Shown here: positions 14,037 through 20,208 of the stretch, piece after piece
Numbering within the stretch: the stretch's first letter is position 1
Layout of the letters: every line of letters begins with the position of its first letter
NCBI GenBank assembly: GCA_040752215.1
Contig: JBFMEX010000002.1
Span: forward strand, 1 to 26,051
Direction of reading: 5' to 3'
Length of the DNA stretch: 26,051 bases
Source of the DNA: JBFMEX01 sp040752215
Lineage (GTDB): Bacteria > Pseudomonadota > Alphaproteobacteria > Rhizobiales > Hyphomicrobiaceae
Notes under the pieces: generated by a model
What the model saw: only the letters and a program-made list of their open reading frames with translations
Told to the model about the DNA's origin: nothing
Database searches by the model: none
Position numbers and translations under genes: made by a program

Positions 14037-14389
14037 GCTGCCGCCTCCCAACGGATTTTCTTGTTTTTGTATACCAAGCAGTCTGCCGCCGATCCCGGCC
14101 ACTGGCAAGACCCAGTGCGGGGTTCCAGGTCGTTCAAATCATTGCGAAATACGTCATTTGAGAATGCATAGCATGCCGTTCTGTTGTGCTCTGACCTGAT
14201 ACTTGCGCATATTGTACGAAAGACATGAAAGTACACTTCTTTGCAGGATGCCTATGACTTCTCGATCGCCCTTAGTCCGCTTGAACCGCGGCCTCCCCTC
14301 GCTAAAGTGGTTGCAGGGTTGATGACAGGCAGGTGCCATCGAATTGGGCACGTGAATGTCCCGGTCTCCCCGGGTTGGGTGTACATTTC
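14037..14389. promoter_or_regulatory. Divergent regulatory region, FDH operon / moaA
   Basis: This 353-bp region, clearly richer in A/T than the genes, separates the leftward FDH operon from moaA. For FDH, TATACA (14073-14068 on the minus strand) is a plausible -10, but no good -35 accompanies it, as expected of an activator-dependent promoter. Three dyads lie upstream: cactgg/ccagtg at 14100-14117; CATT-N3-AAAT-N5-ATTT-N3-AATG at 14140-14166; and TGTAC-N13-GTACA at 14213-14235. For moaA, TTGAAC (14281-14286), 16 bp, TAAAGT (14303-14308) is a fair plus-strand promoter, 82 nt before the ATG. No canonical FNR (TTGAT-N4-ATCAA) or sigma-54 site was found. Confidence 0.5.
14140..14166. promoter_or_regulatory. 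Candidate operator dyad upstream of the FDH operon
   Basis: The 27-bp element reads CATT-GCG-AAAT-ACGTC-ATTT-GAG-AATG. All 16 outer arm positions are symmetric around the central 5 bp. It lies about 105 bp upstream of the chaperone start codon. The binding protein is unknown. Confidence 0.4.
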
Positions 14390-15436
14390 ATGACCAGCAA
14401 GCCGAGCCTGCCCGCCGCCGCCTCTGGCGCTCCGACCGCCGGAACGTTGATCGACCCGTTCGGCCGCCACGTCAGCTATCTGCGCGTGTCGGTCACCGAC
14501 CGCTGCGATCTGCGCTGCATCTACTGCATGTCGGAGGACATGACCTTCCTGCCGAAGCGCGACCTCTTGAGTCTCGAGGAGCTCGATCGGCTGTGCTCGG
14601 CGTTCGTCACCCGCGGCGTCAGGAAGCTGCGCATCACCGGCGGCGAGCCGCTGGTCCGCAAGAACATCCTGTGGCTGTTCCGGGCCCTGTCGCGCCATCT
14701 CGAGAGCGGCGCACTTGACGAGCTGACGCTGACGACGAACGCCAGCCAGCTCACCAAGTACGCCGCGGAACTCAAGGCGTGCGGCGTCGAGCGGATCAAC
14801 GTCTCGCTCGACACATTGAGGCCCGACCGGTTCAAGGCGATCACTCGGTGGGGTGAGATCGACACTGTGCTGCGCGGCATCGATGCCGCCGAGCGAGCGG
14901 GCCTCAGAATCAAGATCAACGCGGTGGCGCTCAAGGGCACCAACGAGGACGAGATCGACGACCTCATCCGCTTCGCCCATGGCCGCGGCTTCGACCTGAC
15001 CCTGATCGAGACCATGCCGCTCGGCGAGATCGACGCCGATCGCACCGACCAGTACCTGCCGCTCTCCATCGTGCGCGCGCGGCTGATGGACCGCTGGACG
15101 CTCAAGGACATCCCGTTCCAATCCGGCGGGCCCGCACGCTATGTGCGCGTCGGCGAAACCGGCGGCCGGCTCGGCTTCATCACGCCGATGACCCACAACT
15201 TCTGCGAAAGCTGCAATCGCGTGCGACTGACCTGCACCGGCACGCTCTACATGTGCCTCGGCCAGGAGGACGCCGCGGATCTGAGGGCGCCATTGCGCGC
15301 CAGCAGCGACGATCGCGCGCTGCTCGCGGCGATCGATCGAGCCATTGCGAGGAAGCCCAAGGGCCACGACTTCGTCATCGAGCGCGGCAGCAGCCGACCG
15401 GCGGTCGGTCGCCACATGAGCGTCACCGGCGGGTGA
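14390..15436 (+). CDS. moaA: GTP 3',8-cyclase MoaA
   Basis: This 348-residue radical SAM enzyme performs the first step of molybdenum cofactor synthesis: with MoaC it turns GTP into cyclic pyranopterin monophosphate. The SAM cluster motif is C39-x3-C43-x2-C46 (DRCDLRCIYCM). RITGGEPLVRKN follows near residue 82. The C-terminal substrate-binding cluster is C272, C275 and C289 (CESCNRVR...C). The essential GG at the very C-terminus is present (MSVTGG). I start at ATG 14390 (MTSKPSLPAAASG); an in-frame start at 14333 would only add a non-conserved stretch, and neither start has a strong ribosome-binding site. It is divergent from the FDH operon, so cofactor synthesis and a major consumer of cofactor probably share regulatory control. 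It ends 24 nt from the converging receiver gene. Confidence 0.95.
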   Translation: MTSKPSLPAAASGAPTAGTLIDPFGRHVSYLRVSVTDRCDLRCIYCMSEDMTFLPKRDLLSLEELDRLCSAFVTRGVRKLRITGGEPLVRKNILWLFRALSRHLESGALDELTLTTNASQLTKYAAELKACGVERINVSLDTLRPDRFKAITRWGEIDTVLRGIDAAERAGLRIKINAVALKGTNEDEIDDLIRFAHGRGFDLTLIETMPLGEIDADRTDQYLPLSIVRARLMDRWTLKDIPFQSGGPARYVRVGETGGRLGFITPMTHNFCESCNRVRLTCTGTLYMCLGQEDAADLRAPLRASSDDRALLAAIDRAIARKPKGHDFVIERGSSRPAVGRHMSVTGG

Positions 15437-15460
15437 GCACGGGCGAGCGGCTGCACGCGC

Positions 15461-15817
15461 TCAGCCGAGCAGGCCGCGTACCGTGCTCTTCAGCTGGTCG
15501 AGCGTGAACGGCTTGTTCAGCACCGCCAGCCGCGCCGCGCCAACCTCCTTCGAGCGGGTCAGCTCCTCGGAAAAGCCCGACATCAGCAGCACAGCGAGAC
15601 GCGGGCTCGCGCCGCTGGCACGTGTCGCCAGGGTGATGCCGTCCAAGCCGGGCATGTCGACATCGCTGACCAGGAGATCGAAGGGCGCGGCCGTGATCCG
15701 CTCCAGCGCCTCGACGCCATCGGCTGCCGCCACCACCCGATGCCCGTCGCCCTCGAGTGCTCGGCGCACGAAATCGCGCGTCGCCGCATCGTCGTCCGCC
15801 AACAGGATCGCCGCCAT
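15461..15817 (-). CDS. cpdR: CpdR-like single-domain response regulator
   Basis: This 118-residue stand-alone receiver domain has no output domain. The acidic pocket is D8-D9-D10 (ILLADDD), the phospho-acceptor is Asp52 (SDVDMPGLDG), followed by Ser80 and Lys102 in NKPF. Size, the MxxILLADDD start, and the FDLLVSDVDMPGLDGI and LNKPFTLDQL stretches agree with CpdR, the alphaproteobacterial receiver that in its unphosphorylated state directs ClpXP to CtrA and other substrates, under CckA-ChpT control. GGAGG lies 6 nt before the ATG at 15817, and the open frame upstream is not coding. It could instead be another CheY-like receiver, and the CpdR name should be held loosely. It lies 44 nt downstream of hpt on the same strand and may be co-transcribed with it. 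Confidence 0.7.
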   Translation of the reverse strand: MAAILLADDDAATRDFVRRALEGDGHRVVAAADGVEALERITAAPFDLLVSDVDMPGLDGITLATRASGASPRLAVLLMSGFSEELTRSKEVGAARLAVLNKPFTLDQLKSTVRGLLG

Positions 15818-15861
15818 CCTTCTCCTCCCGCGCTTCACCGGACCGAACGGACCGGCTCCGC

Positions 15862-16419
15862 CTACACCTTGAGCCGGCCGACGAACGGCAGCTCCCGATA
15901 GCGATGGGCAATGTCCATACCGTAGCCGACGACGAACACCTCGGGACACTCGAAGGCCACGTAGTCGGGCACCAAGTTCACGGCACGCGCGAGGCGCTTG
16001 TCGAGCAGCACGCACGTCTCCACACGACGCGCGCCGCGGGCGGTGACGAGATCCTTGGCGAAGGCGAGTGTTCGACCGGAATCGAGCACATCGTCGACAA
16101 TCAGCACGTTGCGGCCGCGGACGTCGAGTTCGATGTCGCGTAGGATCTCGACCCGGCCGGACGACACCCTGCTCTTGCGGTAGCTCGACAGGGTGAGGAA
16201 GTCGACCTCGGGAGCGAGCCCGGAGTGATGCAGCGCGCGAATGAGGTCAGCGGCGAATACGAAGCTGCCCTTGAGCACGGCGACGACCAGCAGCGGCTCG
16301 GACCCAGGGTTGCGGGCGACGATCTCCACCGCCAGTTGCTCGAGCCGGGCTGCGATCCGCTCCGGCGCGTAGACGACCTCGACGGCGTCGGTCAGGGCTC
16401 TGGTCTCGCTCATCTCCAT
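15862..16419 (-). CDS. hpt: Hypoxanthine phosphoribosyltransferase
   Basis: This purine salvage enzyme of 185 residues transfers the phosphoribosyl group of PRPP to hypoxanthine or guanine. Diagnostic elements are LLVVAVLKGSFVFAADLIRAL near residue 43 (PPi-binding loop), SSYRKSRVSSGRVEI (flexible loop), the PRPP motif NVLIVDDVLDSGRTL near residue 108, and the C-terminal FVVGYGMDIAHRYRELPFVG, which binds the purine. Two ATGs six bases apart (16419, 16413) are equally possible starts. The longer open frame to 16566 reaches into the promoter region shared with ftsE and is unlikely to be translated. Length is normal for the family (about 180). It is divergent from ftsE and 44 nt upstream of the receiver gene. 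Confidence 0.93.
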   Translation of the reverse strand: MEMSETRALTDAVEVVYAPERIAARLEQLAVEIVARNPGSEPLLVVAVLKGSFVFAADLIRALHHSGLAPEVDFLTLSSYRKSRVSSGRVEILRDIELDVRGRNVLIVDDVLDSGRTLAFAKDLVTARGARRVETCVLLDKRLARAVNLVPDYVAFECPEVFVVGYGMDIAHRYRELPFVGRLKV

Positions 16420-16540
16420 CCCCGGTTTGGGCGTTCCATACCGCTTATAGATCAATGCCACCGGCAGCACGACCATTGGTCGAAATCCTTCACCGGCGGC
16501 GACAAAGCTGTGCACACGACCCTGCCACATTCCTGATCGA

Positions 16541-16569
16541 TTGATCGTAGTGGTCTCATTTCGCATAAA
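16541..16569 (+). promoter_or_regulatory. Possible promoter for ftsEX
   Basis: TTGATC (16541-16546), a 17-bp spacer and CATAAA (16564-16569) lie in the hpt/ftsE divergent space, about 80 nt before the ftsE start. Each hexamer matches consensus at 4 of 6 positions, so this is a moderate prediction only. Confidence 0.35.
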
Positions 16570-16647
16570 TGCGTCGCCGAAGCACGGTCAGTGGCCGGAT
16601 CGTTCCGCGCCGCGGACTGCATCCCCGTGAGAAAGGCGGGTCTCGAC

Positions 16648-17304
16648 GTGATCCAACTGAGCAATGTGGCGCTTAGGTACGGCAGCGGCCCCGAGGTGAT
16701 CTCCGGGGCCAACATGCACCTGCGGCCAGGCTCGTTCCACTTCCTGCACGGCGAATCGGGAGCCGGAAAGACCTCGCTGCTCAGGCTGCTGTTCATGTCG
16801 ATCCACCCGACCGAGGGCCAGATCCAGTTGTTCGGGCAGGACGTGAGCCGGGTCGGGGCGGCCAAGCGGGCGCAGCTGCGCCGGCGCATCGGCATCGTGT
16901 TCCAGGACTTCCGCCTGCTCGACCACCTGACCACCTGGGAAAACGTCGCCCTGCCGCTCAAGGTGATCGGCAAGCGCGTCGACGACTACAGCGAGGATGT
17001 GACCGACCTGTTGCAGTGGGTCGGGCTCGGCGACCGCATGCACGCCTTTCCGTCGGTGCTGTCGGGCGGCGAGAAGCAGCGGGCAGCGATCGCGCGGGCG
17101 GTGATCGGCAAGCCGGAGCTGCTGCTCGCCGACGAGCCGACCGGAAACGTCGACCCGCAGATGGCGCGCCGCCTGCTCCGGCTGTTCGTTGAGCTCAACC
17201 GCCTCGGCACGTCTGTGCTGATCGCAACCCACGACCATCAGCTGATGCGGCAATTCAAGCTGCCGCGCATCGAGGTGCACAAGGGCCATGTCCGGATCGT
17301 ATGA
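16648..17304 (+). CDS. ftsE: Cell division ATP-binding protein FtsE
   Basis: This 218-residue ABC ATPase works with the membrane protein FtsX at the division septum to control peptidoglycan hydrolases. Walker A is HGESGAGKTS (about residues 34-43), the Q-loop VFQDFRLL is near 88, the signature LSGGEKQR is near 139, Walker B ELLLADEPTGN is near 159, and the H-loop ATHDH is near 193. The GTG at 16648 gives (M)IQLSNVALRYG, the family's usual start and length (about 220). The frame is open upstream to 16591 with an alternative GTG at 16627. The 3' end overlaps ftsX by 17 nt, indicating coupled translation. Deviation from most FtsE proteins is small, and the assignment rests on sequence plus the following ftsX. 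Confidence 0.95.
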   Translation: MIQLSNVALRYGSGPEVISGANMHLRPGSFHFLHGESGAGKTSLLRLLFMSIHPTEGQIQLFGQDVSRVGAAKRAQLRRRIGIVFQDFRLLDHLTTWENVALPLKVIGKRVDDYSEDVTDLLQWVGLGDRMHAFPSVLSGGEKQRAAIARAVIGKPELLLADEPTGNVDPQMARRLLRLFVELNRLGTSVLIATHDHQLMRQFKLPRIEVHKGHVRIV

Positions 17305-18409
17305 CAGACCGACCGGGTGGCCGATGCAGGCGATGGGGCCACGCGACCCGCGCCAGCGCGCCGAGGCCTACGACGACGTCGTTACCGCCGCGCCGCCAAT
17401 TGGCGCGCGCACGCGGCCCGAGCCGGCGCCGGTGCCCCCTCCTCGCCTGGAGGTGCCGGCCGCCGACCGGCCGGCGCACTCGGGAGCCGCCAAGAGCATC
17501 GATCCGACCCGGTCGCATGCGCCGATCGTCCCGGCCGGCTCGGTCACCGGACGCTCGCTGACGCTGGTCGTGTCGATCATGTGCTTCCTCGCCTGCCTGA
17601 CCGCGGGCGCGGTCTACCTGATCAACCAATCGGCCGCGGCGTGGATGCGCGACATCGCCAGCGAGGTGACGGTGCAGGTCGAGCCGCGTGACAAGGTCGA
17701 CTCCGAGAAGGTCGTCAAGGAGGTGGCGCTCTACCTGTCTGGCCAGCAGGGCATCGCCGGCGTCAGGCCGTTGACGCTCGAGCAGTCGTCGGCGCTGCTC
17801 GAGCCGTGGCTCGGCACGTCCGACGCGCTGAAGTCGCTACCCGTGCCGCGGCTGATCGCGCTCGAGCTCGACCGCAACACGCCGCCCAATCTCGACGCCA
17901 TGCGCAAGGAGCTCGGCGCCAGGTTCCCCGCCGCCTCGATCGACGATCACCGCCAGTGGCAACGCCAGATCCAGACCGTGACGCGATCGTTCGCCCTCGG
18001 CGGCCTCGCCATCCTGCTGCTGGTCGCCGCGGCGACGACGGCGATCATCGTATCCGCCACGCGCAGCGCATTGGCGTCGAACCGGGAGATCGTCGAGGTT
18101 CTGCATTTCGTCGGTGCGACCGACGCCTTCATCGCGCGCGAGTTCGAAAAGCACTTCCTGCGCCTCGGCATCCGCGCCGGAATGGTCGGAGCGCTCAGCG
18201 CGATGGCGGTGTTCCTCGCCATGCCGACGGCGATGGAGCTGCTCGGCGGCGGAACCGTGACGGTCGCCGAGCTGCATCGGCTGATCGGCACCGGCACGCT
18301 GGATGCGGCGGGCTTCGTGCTGCTCGGCATCGTCGTGGTGGTGATCGCCGCGCTGTGCATGGTCACCTCGCGGTTCGGCGTGTTCCGGATACTGAATACT
18401 CAGCACTGA
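17288..18409 (+). CDS. ftsX: Cell division protein FtsX
   Basis: This 373-residue permease-like partner of FtsE has four transmembrane segments (about 89-112, 235-257, 296-318 and 341-362) and a periplasmic domain between the first two (about 113-230), which in other bacteria touches cell-wall hydrolase activators. The cytoplasmic N-terminus (about residues 1-85) is long and rich in Pro, Ala and Arg, as often in alphaproteobacteria. SALASNREIVEVLHFVGATDAFIA near residue 262 is the conserved FtsX stretch after TM2. The ATG at 17288 overlaps the ftsE end by 17 nt. A 6-bp GC hairpin followed by TTT lies immediately after the stop. Confidence 0.94.
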   Translation: MSGSYDRPTGWPMQAMGPRDPRQRAEAYDDVVTAAPPIGARTRPEPAPVPPPRLEVPAADRPAHSGAAKSIDPTRSHAPIVPAGSVTGRSLTLVVSIMCFLACLTAGAVYLINQSAAAWMRDIASEVTVQVEPRDKVDSEKVVKEVALYLSGQQGIAGVRPLTLEQSSALLEPWLGTSDALKSLPVPRLIALELDRNTPPNLDAMRKELGARFPAASIDDHRQWQRQIQTVTRSFALGGLAILLLVAAATTAIIVSATRSALASNREIVEVLHFVGATDAFIAREFEKHFLRLGIRAGMVGALSAMAVFLAMPTAMELLGGGTVTVAELHRLIGTGTLDAAGFVLLGIVVVVIAALCMVTSRFGVFRILNTQH

Positions 18410-18411
18410 CG

Positions 18412-18429
18412 GCCCGCGGAGCGGGCTTT
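18412..18429 (+). terminator. Weak terminator-like hairpin after ftsX
   Basis: gcccgc (18412-18417) and gcgggc (18421-18426) form a 6-bp stem with a 3-nt loop followed by TTT, three bases after the ftsX stop. The short stem and short T-run suggest partial termination at most. Confidence 0.4.
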
Positions 18430-18664
18430 GCCGATTCCGCCGCGGACCACGATTTCGACGTGGCGAGATGATCCTTTCTCTGCACTTCGCGCCGGAAACG
18501 AATAATAGGGCGTCTTGTCACAAGCCGAGGCAAATCGGTTAGTGTTTTTGATCGGTCGAAGTTGCGAGGCGATCGACGCGCGGGCGGCCTGCGCTATTGT
18601 GACGATTCCGAAGCCCGCCGGGTCTCGCGATCTCGGCACGAGCGGCGAAACGGACAGCAAGACG

Positions 18665-19315
18665 ATGCGGAGCATGGCGAACGCACTGGCAGGCCTGGCG
18701 GCGGTCGTGGCCGGGCTGCTGGCGTTCGGCTTCGTCATGTTCGCCGCGATCGCCTCGCGCCCGCCCGCCCCGGAGCAGCGCAAGGCGGACGGCATCGTGG
18801 TCCTGACCGGCGGCGGCGCACGCATCGTCGAGGGCGGCCGGCTGCTCAAGACCGGCCATGGGCGCCGGCTGCTGGTGACCGGGGTCAACACGCGCACCAG
18901 CCGGGCGGAGATCATGCGGCTCGCCGATCTCGACGAGCCGCGGTTCGAGTGCTGCGTCGACCTCGACTACGAGGCCCTCGACACCTTCGGCAACGCGAGC
19001 GAGACGCGGGAGTGGGTCGCGGCGCACCGCTTCAAGAGCCTGATCGTCGTCACCGCCGGCTATCACATGCCGCGCAGCCTGGCGGTTCTTTCCGAGGCGC
19101 TCGACGGGGTCGAGCTGATCGCCCATCCGGTGGTGGCGAAGCCGTTCCGCGACCAGTCCTGGTGGCTCAGCTGGCGCGCGGCGCGGACGCTGGTGGCGGA
19201 GTATCTGAAGCTCCTGCCGGTCGCCGCGCGGCAGACCATCGGCCGCCTCGTCGGACCAGCCAGCGGGCTTGGCGCCGTCGCCAGCCCGGGACCGGCCACC
19301 GCCAAGGCGAACTGA
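18665..19315 (+). CDS. YdcF/ElyC-family membrane-anchored protein (DUF218)
   Basis: This 216-residue protein has one N-terminal membrane helix (about 8-30) followed by a DUF218 domain. Conserved pieces are ADGIVVLTGGGARIVEGGRLL near residue 41, the DTFGNASETREW motif near 106, and LIVVTAGYHMPRSL near 126. Relatives such as E. coli ElyC/SanA/YdcF act in envelope processes, but no reaction is established for this branch. The ATG at 18665 places the helix at the N-terminus. A TTG at 18515 would add 50 residues with no membrane or family character, and an ATG at 18677 is also possible. It precedes plsC by 11 nt and follows ftsX by 255 nt, in an order common in Hyphomicrobiales, suggesting an envelope biogenesis unit. 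Confidence 0.85.
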   Translation: MRSMANALAGLAAVVAGLLAFGFVMFAAIASRPPAPEQRKADGIVVLTGGGARIVEGGRLLKTGHGRRLLVTGVNTRTSRAEIMRLADLDEPRFECCVDLDYEALDTFGNASETREWVAAHRFKSLIVVTAGYHMPRSLAVLSEALDGVELIAHPVVAKPFRDQSWWLSWRAARTLVAEYLKLLPVAARQTIGRLVGPASGLGAVASPGPATAKAN

Positions 19316-19326
19316 GGACCGCAGAC

Positions 19327-20094
19327 ATGCTGCGATCGGCGCTGTTCGCTGCGGCCTTCTACACCGCGACCGCCTTGTTCCTGGTGCTCGGCTCGCCACT
19401 GCTGCTCGGACCGCGGCGCTACGCGATGATGGGGCTCAAGGCGCACGCGATCGTCTCGCTGTGGCTGCTCGAGAAGATCTGCGGCACACGCATGGAGGTA
19501 CGGGGGCTCGAGCGGGTGCCCGCGGGGCCATATCTGGTCGTCGCCAAGCACCAGTCGGCGTGGGACACGTTCGCGCTGGTGCCGCTGTTTCGCGATCCGG
19601 CGATCGTGCTCAAGGACGAACTCAAGTGGATTCCGCTGTACGGCTGGTTTTGCGTCAAGTTCGCTCACATCCTGGTCAAGCGCGACAAGGGTGCAGGCGC
19701 GCTCAAGACCATGATCCGCGACGCGCGGGCGCGGGCCAGCGACGGGCGCGAGATCGTCATCTTTCCAGAAGGAACGCGGCGACCGCCCGGCGCGCCACCG
19801 GACTACAAGCCGGGCTACGTCGCGCTGTACGAGGGCCTCGACATTGCCTGCGTGCCGCTAGCGCTCAACTCCGGGCTATACTGGCCGCGACGCAAGCTGA
19901 TGCGCTATCCGGGCACCATCGTGGTCGAGCTGCTGGAGCCGCTCCCCCCAGGTATGGCGCGCGCCGCCTTCCGCGACACGGTGGTCGCGCGCATCGAGGC
20001 CGCCAGCGCGCGGCTGATCGATGAGGCCGCGCGGGGTCCCTCGCCGCCGCCGCTACCCAGCGCGGGCAGGACACAGCCGGCGGTCGAGGCGTAG
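19327..20094 (+). CDS. plsC: 1-acyl-sn-glycerol-3-phosphate acyltransferase
   Basis: This 255-residue membrane acyltransferase converts lysophosphatidic acid to phosphatidic acid in phospholipid synthesis. The N-terminal hydrophobic segment spans about 7-28. The catalytic motif H75-x4-D80 is in VVAKHQSAWDTF. The second motif has KDELKWIPLYGW near 96, the third is FPEGTR (146-151), and the fourth region is VPLALNSGLYW near 180. The C-terminus is Pro/Ala-rich and variable. The ATG at 19327 lies 11 nt after the YdcF-like stop, so the two are probably co-transcribed. It is the last gene of the rightward block before the AT-rich promoter of the ribonucleotide reductase gene. No obvious intrinsic terminator follows. 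Confidence 0.92.
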   Translation: MLRSALFAAAFYTATALFLVLGSPLLLGPRRYAMMGLKAHAIVSLWLLEKICGTRMEVRGLERVPAGPYLVVAKHQSAWDTFALVPLFRDPAIVLKDELKWIPLYGWFCVKFAHILVKRDKGAGALKTMIRDARARASDGREIVIFPEGTRRPPGAPPDYKPGYVALYEGLDIACVPLALNSGLYWPRRKLMRYPGTIVVELLEPLPPGMARAAFRDTVVARIEAASARLIDEAARGPSPPPLPSAGRTQPAVEA

Positions 20095-20114
20095 GTTTGT
20101 TAGACCGGAGAAAT

Positions 20115-20147
20115 ATGAACATAACAAAAACATTAATAGAACATTAG
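20115..20147 (+). other. Ten-codon mini-ORF in the nrdJ upstream region
   Basis: A CGGAG sequence 4-5 nt before ATG 20115 opens a ten-codon frame (MNITKTLIEH, stop TAG). It uses codons rare in this genome (two ATA, one TTA). It ends directly at the predicted -35 of nrdJ. It may be a leader peptide or simply AT-rich regulatory DNA; nothing proves translation. Confidence 0.2.
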
Positions 20148-20176
20148 TTGACTTGCACGCGACGCGCGATTAAGTT
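20133..20176 (+). promoter_or_regulatory. nrdJ promoter with CtrA-like box
   Basis: TTGACT (20148-20153), a 17-bp spacer and TAAGTT (20171-20176) form a fair sigma-70-type promoter, 33 nt before the nrdJ ATG. Immediately upstream is TTAA-N7-TTAG (20133-20147), seven of eight fixed positions of the alphaproteobacterial CtrA box TTAA-N7-TTAA. Farther upstream GAAC-N7-AAAC (20117-20131) is one base off the alphaproteobacterial LexA pattern GAAC-N7-GAAC. The surrounding 60 bp are strikingly AT-rich. Confidence 0.45.
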
Positions 20177-20208
20177 TGCTTCCGGACCGTCGAAGATCGA
20201 GCTGCGAC

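Noticed and set aside
14309..14389. Moco riboswitch upstream of moaA.
   Set aside because: The leader after the predicted promoter is about 80 nt, too short for the usual motif, and I could not fold its conserved stems.
18515..18664. A longer YdcF-like protein starting at TTG 18515.
   Set aside because: The 50 extra residues have no conserved or membrane character and would push the anchor helix away from the N-terminus.
20095..20208. Cobalamin riboswitch upstream of the B12-dependent RNR.
   Set aside because: The space is only 114 nt and lacks a B12-box-like sequence. Adenosylcobalamin riboswitches are longer.
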